Source: Pleurotus djamor
Taxonomy: Eukaryota > Basidiomycota > Agaricomycetes > Agaricales > Pleurotaceae
Direction: 5' to 3'
DNA length: 64,000 nt
NCBI GenBank assembly: GCA_029747585.1
Contig: JAPEVF010000049.1
Span: 84,376 to 148,375 of the forward strand
In this document: piece by piece, positions 57,988 through 64,000 of the stretch
Position numbering within the stretch: position 1 is the first letter of the stretch
Layout of the letters: every line of letters begins with the position of its first letter
Position numbers and translations under genes: made by a program
The notes under the pieces: generated by a model
What the model was told of the DNA's origin: nothing
The model's input: only the letters and a program-made list of their open reading frames with translations
The model's database searches: none

Positions 57988-59937
57988 ATGACCTCGAATC
58001 CCCCTCAACTTTCTCTTACCAAACAAACCAGAGGTTCCGCCCAACTCAGTCGAGCCGGTCAGCAAGTTGTTCCCGCATTCCTACAGAAACTCTACGAGTC
58101 AGCCCCGTCATCTTGGAATTTTTAAAGCGTTCCTTGATTTTTTCTACCACATTTTCATTAAGAATTATTAACGATGAGGGAAACAACGATCTGATCCGGT
58201 GGACTGACAATGGTGACGCATTGATAGGTAATCCATAACTATACCTTGACTTCCAGCCACTAAACCGACTTAACCACCCGTCTTCTAGTCACAGATCATG
58301 AACGATTCGCCAAAGACCTTCTCGGTCGATGGTTCAAGCATCAAAATTTCAATTCCTTCGTCCGGCAGCTCAACATGTACGGCTTCCGCAAGGTTTCTCA
58401 CCTTCAGCAAGGCAGTATTCGCAGCCCCGTGGACGCCGATAACTGGTGCTTTGAGCATCCGTATTTTCGACGCGGTCAGCCCGACCTTCTTTGTCTCATG
58501 CAACGCAAGAAGCACTCAGCCAGCGCCAGGGAGGGAAGTGAGCCTCCCCAATCGAACCTCGACAACTCCGACCAATCTACCACCGACAGGTTGAACACTG
58601 TTCAAGCACAGAAGATGCAGACGGTCCTCGACCAAATCTCTGGCATCGAACGACACCAGGCCGCTATATCCGCTGAACTTGGAGAACTCAAGCGGTCAAA
58701 CCAAGTCCTCTGGCAGGAGGCTACTGCTGCTCGTCTTCGCCTTGAGAAGCAGCAAGATACCCTCAACCGCATCGTCCGCTTCCTCGCCGGCGTGTTTGGC
58801 AGTCAAGGCCCGAATGGTATCGCCGAAACCACGGAACAGTCCTTGGCTTCGGTGGTCCCCTCGCAAGCTCTTCGCTTGGTGATCGGTCGAACAAATACGC
58901 GCCGCAGCCCTCAAATTGAAGGACAGACGACGCAGCTTGATGCTTCATCCACAGGCGCTGACCCAAGTACGTCAAGCCTGTCTCTATTACTCCTACCGTC
59001 CTGATCACCACCTCTTTGGTGACTAGATACCCAAGTTTCAGATTCTTCCATCCCCCGGTCCCAAGGGATGACTCCCTCTAACACAGATTCAGGTGTTCCT
59101 CCCCTTAGCCCGCTTCCATTTACCCTTCAGCATCATCAACTCTTATCACCGAGGTCTAATACGATCACTAGCACCGCGACCTCTTCACCGATTGCCTCCC
59201 CCCTTCCTGCTACACCTGCGCCGGTTGCTTCTGTCCCCAACCCCACAAATACTGCTGACGCAATCCTTCGGCCTTTCCAACAAATGATGAATTCCCCAGA
59301 GCAAGTCCAACGAGCTTGGTCAGCCTTTGGATACACCCAACCCCTCGCGCTTTCGTCGCCACAGCTTGGAATTTCCAATCCACCCCTCAACGGTGGACCT
59401 GTCGTTGACCCTACCGTAGTCACCGCTCCTTCATATGCGGTTCTGCCTGACATTAGCCTTGACGCTGCTACTACCGAGCGTCTGTTCCGCGATTGGAAAG
59501 CTACCACTGATATTGACAAGGACGTTGCTACCGTTCAGACCGACATATCCTCCCTGTTGGATACTCTCGGACTTCAACATACGGACGACTTGGATGACGC
59601 CCACTCTCAAGGATATTTTGACGACATGCCCGATTCTATGTTAGCAACCTACGGCGCAAGCGCACTCGACCCTTTCTTCGGGGATTTTACTACGGATGGG
59701 CCAGCTGCGCAACCTGCTATTGTCGATGCTGAGTCATCTGCATCTTCGCGTAGTATCAGCGGGCCTGCCTCGCCCATGGTAGCCTTTTCTTCAGAAGTTG
59801 ATACTCAGGATTCCAGTACCCGCGGGGAGAAGAGAAAACTCGACGAACCGCACGTAGAGGTCAAACCGCCTAGCAAGGCCAACCGTGTTAGCGTTCGCCT
59901 AACCGGTGACAAGGGGAAGCGCAAATCACGTCAGTAA
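57988..59937 (+). CDS. Heat shock transcription factor (HSF family)
   Basis: Four exons (57988-58097, 58163-58227, 58295-58966, 59027-59937) give 585 residues. The DNA-binding domain spans about 31-125: VPAFLQKLYEIINDEGNNDLIRW, DHERFAKDLLGRWFKHQNF and the recognition helix SFVRQLNMYGFRKV, then DNWCFEHPYFRRGQPDLL. The heptad region that forms the trimer follows at about 190-250 (VQAQKMQTVLDQISGIERHQ to LRLEKQQDTLNRIVRFLAG). The C-terminal half is Ser/Thr/Pro-rich with acidic patches, as in activation domains. HSF trimers bind inverted nGAAn repeats upstream of chaperone genes. Both introns in the DNA-binding domain are at typical fungal sizes. Which HSF paralogue this is cannot be said from the window. 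Confidence 0.96.
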
Positions 59938-60440
59938 CAAACCAATGAGCATAGTAATTATTCCTACTTCTCTCGTGTCGTCCTCGCTCTAATCGCTTGC
60001 AAAGGAATCCATCGTATACAAATTGTATGTGTACTACTCAAAGAATCTATCAAATGTATTTTCGTATCCATGATGCGGTCTAAGTAATGGCCAAGATTCC
60101 CCGGCTGTATTTCAGTTGATCGACCCATGTCCCTCCATGTGGTAAGTCACCTCTTTCTGGTCGCTTATCGTGTGTACCTTGACCCCATTGCCGTGATGTG
60201 CTTCTGTTATAACTTATCCTGGTATCCGGGTTAGAGTGTTGGTACATGCTACTCTCTTGCATCAGTTTTACTCAACTGCGCTTTTAAGTTAGCCACAACA
60301 TGGGTCACTAATAGGATGTCAATCACAGGGGATCAAGATACACATGGCATCTTACACTGAGATCCCCCACATGACGATGTCCGGTTGTATAAAGCGTTCT
60401 CTCGCTATATCTGTTCAGCCACTTGGATCGGGTCCAAGCC
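59938..60440. other. Intergenic stretch between two same-strand genes
   Basis: 3' flank of HSF and promoter of the tyrosinase gene. No gene seen. GTATAAAG at about 60387 could be the TATA box of the tyrosinase gene. Confidence 0.45.
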
Positions 60441-61751
60441 ATGAGCTCACTTTGGCTCTGCCTCTTATATCTCAGCTGTCTCTCTTTTGTGAGGGCACGG
60501 ACACCGTTTCCCACCATTGCAGGATGTAGGGGAAGTTCGTTCGTTCGTCGGGAATGGTGGGCCTCGTTGATGTGTCCTTGGTCCAGTTACTTACTAGTCT
60601 CTTTTTCTCATTCTCTAGGCGTTCTCTCACCCCCACCGAACGAGCTAGATATATCGGTGCTGTCAAGTGTCTCCAAGCGATACCCGCAATTACCAATTTC
60701 ACCGCTGTGCGAACTCGGTTTGACGATTTCCAAGCACTCCATGTGTCCAAGACATATGACGTCCACCTAGTGGTGCGTTAAACAACCTCGCAACCTCTGA
60801 TTATGTTACCTAGAAGAGCCCTCTCATCAGGGACAGTTCTTGCCTTGGCACCGTAGGTTTATACAAATCTACGAAAAGGCTTTGCGTGAAGAATGTGGTT
60901 ATATTGGGACGCAGCCGTACGCTCCCTTTTCTAACAACTGTTGAACGTACCGAAGGATTGATGAGTCAATCTCAGATACTGGGACTGGTCGCTTGATGCG
61001 GATGCGAACTCCACCTCGTGAGGATACATAGTCTATCTCTGCTTCAAATTCTCATGTTCACACCAATGCCATCTAGCATCGCAGCTTCGCCCCTCTTTAA
61101 CCCCCTCTTCGGTTTTGGCGGTAATGGCCTCCATGTCCCCGGATATAACGGACCACACGGCAATGACACCGATGTACCTGGATGGACTGGTGGAGGCTGT
61201 ATCACAGATGGCCCATTCGCCTCCTACAATCTGAGCATCGGCCCTGGAACCCACAATACCAATCACTGCCTCACCCGCGCTTTCAATCCTTTCAGCCTTC
61301 CTTACTTGCGGTCAGAGAAGATAGCTAGTACTCTTACACAGGAAACGTACGAACTCTTTCGCATTGATCTGGAAGGATTGCCTATCGCTCCGACTCTCGG
61401 CGTACACGACGCAGGCCACTTAGCGGTTGGCGGAGAGATGTACGAAGTCTTCTCTAGTCCTGGAGGTAAATTTCGATCTCACTATTCGGATAAAGACTGA
61501 ATTGAAGGATCGTCGCATTAGATCCCATCTTCTACCTCCACCACGCGAATATCGATAGGATCTGGTGGATTTGGCAATCGAAGGACTTGAAGAAACGACT
61601 CAAGGATATTTCGGGTCGGACGACGATCCCTCCGCCACACTCCAACGTTACTCTGGATTACGAGCTTGAGATGGATATCTTGGCCCCGACGGTTCGTATT
61701 CGCGATGTGATGGATATTCGCACCAAACCTCTGTGCTACACCTATGAATGA
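60441..61751 (+). CDS. Secreted tyrosinase-like type-3 copper oxidase, short form
   Basis: Six exons (60441-60556, 60619-60772, 60831-60916, 60976-61017, 61077-61465, 61522-61751) give 338 residues. Signal peptide MSSLWLCLLYLSCLSFVRA. CuA ligands are His80, His88 and His97 (ALHVSKTYDVHLVGQFLPWH), followed by PYWDW. CuB ligands are His243 and His247 (VHDAGH) and His270 in DPIFYLHHANIDRIWW. All six histidines are thus present, so it should bind the dicopper centre that oxidises phenols to quinones. It stops soon after CuB (CYTYE), so it lacks the C-terminal shielding domain of latent intracellular mushroom tyrosinases and resembles short secreted forms. The physiological substrate is unknown; melanin or phenol oxidation is inference. 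Confidence 0.93.
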
Positions 61752-62588
61752 TTATGTCCACGATCGATTAGGGTATTCAGCATCAATCAGATTGGCCATT
61801 ATGTAGTCGACTTGCTTCTAAACTTTCCTGAGTTCCATTCGCCCATGCGAAACATGCCAAGGTAATTGCTGCTAGATTAAGTATTAAGTACTCTAGTATG
61901 CGCAAATAGACAACACAAGGCCACTTTCGCCCGATGTATCTAGTCCAACTTTCCATTCTGCCGCACACGTCCTTTCACTCGTCTTCGCCATGGCCCGTCA
62001 GGTATGATGTTTCAGTTTCACGATTAACTGGAATCCCAACCACACAGCGCACGGTGTCAGTAAGAGCGACCTGTCCATCACAAGCCAAGCGCTCAGCCTT
62101 CATACCCAACCCCAAACTCAATTGTGTAACCTATTCAGCGCAACGATCCACGCGGAGGTGTTTGCGGTTGGTTTGCGGCGGTGCCTTGTGGCCCGTGGGA
62201 TTAAGCAGCCGCCGATAGGTACACACCGACGACAAGATGGTCATTTCAGGGCTTCTATGGTATTTTTATGCCCGTGAAACATGATCGATAGGATCCTGGA
62301 GCGGCACGTAACCAAGCTGAACCAACTTGTAAACTTTCCAGTTGGGCGGGGAATGATCTTAGGGGTTATAGGAGGGGAAGGGGGAAGGACAGCGTCGCGG
62401 AAAGCCATCGCCTTCGTGTGGCTGCCATCCTGAAATGTTGTCCACAAAGGCAGCGAGTCGCCGAGACACACAAGTCTGATGTGTCATTCGAAGGGACGAG
62501 AGAAAGTACAAACATTCGCAGGTTGTAAACGACTTCGCTGCATCTGTACTTGGTATATGGTAGGGATGATCGTGATCTTACGAGAGGT
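61752..62588. other. Intergenic stretch, no gene supported
   Basis: A short plus-strand arrangement starting MARQ at 62010 with a plausible intron gives no known protein. Minus-strand frames have no domain. Confidence 0.4.
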
Positions 62589-63830
62589 TTAACGAAAGGC
62601 CTCGAATTCTAAGCAAGTGAACAAGAAGGCCTTAAGCAGGACTGTAGCGGAATGTCGGACGTTATCATCAGCAACAGAATAAAGCCACAAACGAATGCAA
62701 GTTAGGAGGGTCGCGCTGAAAGGCAATGTAATGCAAATGAGTACGGCACCGGGAGGTCCAGAGGGGTGTACAGTGCCCGACCAGAAGACGGGGAACCGAC
62801 ACAGGAAGAACACAGACATTATGAGGGGTCAATAAAAGTACACGGACGATAAGGGACAACAAGAGACCTGAGTGCGTATCCGCTCCGCTGAGGGCGGTGA
62901 CTGTGAGAAGCGATAAAGAAAGTGCTTGATGAAGATCAAGGATACTCACAAACATCGGCAGGGATGCGAGCCTGATCGTTTGTAGCGCGCAATGCATAGG
63001 CAGAACAATAATACCATTATCTGGTCGACAGATGGTAACCTCGTATGTGGGATTTGGTGTCAGGCGGGTGACAATCGTCAACCGAAAATGGGCAAAAAGT
63101 ACTCCAAAGAATATCCCCAATCGTTTTAAGGCGGGCGAAGATCTCCATACCTACTATCGAGATGCTCTGGAGTATGTTTGGTCGAATGGGCGCAAAAAGA
63201 CCTAAAAGAGTAATAAAGAGGATACATTTCAGTTGGGGACAATAAGCCGAAGGGATATCCACGCAACGATGATGCATGATGACACCAGACCATCATGCTC
63301 ACACTGGGACTCCTGATATGATGCGCCGAAAAAGTGCACCGGATGGACCCACGGCTTCCAACAATTCCTGGAACAAAAAAGACAAGCATGACGCCGAACG
63401 TATCACATAGCACTGAGATGAAATGTAGACGTACCAGACGGCCAATCCACCTTTCCTTCCAAGTACGCAGGCTCATTGCACCAAAACTTCCACGCCAATA
63501 TACGGGATGATCGATGATGTTGGCAGCCGAACGAATTTCCTGAAAAAAAATCTACCAATCAATCATTCGACGCGAGCCGACGTAGATCGGTCCTTGAACA
63601 CAGCCTAATAGTAAGCAAATCGCTGTAAATCGCTAGCCAAGGACGAATATCTCAGACCCTCCGAAGACCCTGAGAGAAATGAGAAATGAGACAACCGACT
63701 TACTCGGCACCGCAAGAACCACCACGGATAATCAACATTTGCCGCTGTGAGGTCATCGAATCTCCAGAAAACTTCATATGCATTACATGTCTGGCATCCC
63801 GGAATGATAGTTATCACTTGGGGCTGGCTA
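62589..63830 (-). CDS. Probable multi-exon membrane protein, structure unresolved
   Basis: Minus-strand pieces carry several hydrophobic segments typical of membrane helices: CILFITLLGLFAPI, GIFFGVLFAHFRLTIVTRL and ALSLSLLTVTALSG, separated by intron-like gaps (for example a TTTTTTTTCAG acceptor near 63541). The likely start region is about 63.78 kb, the end about 62.6 kb. I could not join the exons into one frame, so coordinates are approximate. It resembles in style the gene at 53298-54630, but I see no clear homology. A pseudogene is also possible. Confidence 0.35.
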
Positions 63831-64000
63831 GCGCGGCTCTGTTGAGAACTATTTTTAGCTGTAACGTAGGCGTCTTATTTGTAGAGCACCATAGCTTTCC
63901 GCAAGAGTCGGAGCGACGTCGCTGTGTCCAAGAGCGGTGGATACGCCTGGATAATGAGTGGTCAGCCACTGTCATGGATGGAGACGGACGAAGGAAGTTA
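63831..64000. other. Window edge, nothing seen
   Basis: No gene or repeat in the last 170 bp. Confidence 0.4.

Noticed and set aside
62010..62218. Start MARQ plus intron suggesting a histone-like gene
   Set aside because: The continuation does not match any histone; only the first letters coincide.
1..64000. CRISPR array or prokaryotic operon signals
   Set aside because: None seen; the spliceosomal introns show a eukaryotic genome.

Overview
This is nuclear DNA of a filamentous mushroom-forming fungus (Basidiomycota, most likely Agaricomycetes). Nearly every gene is cut by 45-65 nt introns, base composition is near even, and the products are a typical mushroom repertoire: heme-thiolate peroxidases, F-box proteins, LysM proteins, a tyrosinase, a ricin-B-like lectin and small multi-pass membrane proteins. 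I do not name a species. Scattered N bases and a 391-base gap at 31276-31666 show a draft assembly, and several Ns fall in exons or splice sites.

Layout. 0.4-16.7 kb (arm A): a secreted heme-thiolate peroxidase (-), a long gene-poor stretch, a two-finger C2H2 regulator (+), an F-box gene (-) and a cysteine-rich protein with CxxC pairs (-). 17.2-29.8 kb (core): housekeeping and orphan genes, namely RPF2 (+), a secreted epoxide hydrolase (-), two conserved-looking unknown proteins (+,+), an F-box-like protein (-) and CDC123 (-). 30-32 kb: LysM protein 1 (-), the gap, and tRNA-Ile(AAT). 32.3-45.6 kb (arm B): a second cysteine-rich protein (+), a second C2H2 regulator (-), a gene-poor stretch, a HAD phosphatase (-), a 525-bp hAT-like MITE and a second heme-thiolate peroxidase (+). 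46.3-48.7 kb: LysM protein 2 (-), a dual-specificity phosphatase (-) and a second tRNA-Ile(AAT). 48.8-64 kb: an alpha/beta hydrolase (-), tRNA-Gln(CTG) with an intron, a membrane protein (+), a beta-trefoil lectin (-), heat shock factor (+), a tyrosinase (+) and a probable membrane protein (-).

Main observation. Arms A and B are mirror images. Peroxidase(-), C2H2(+), Cys-rich(-) in A reappear as Cys-rich(+), C2H2(-), peroxidase(+) in B. Exon-intron structure is conserved for the peroxidase and C2H2 pairs, the promoters are recognisably homologous, and a roughly 300-bp intergenic segment is shared in the same relative place. This is an old inverted segmental duplication around a core of single-copy genes. 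Arm B is also bracketed by two directly repeated LysM plus tRNA-Ile pairs. Biologically the window combines secreted, environment-facing proteins (peroxidases, LysM, epoxide hydrolase, tyrosinase, lectin) with two duplicated candidate regulators; any link between them is inference.
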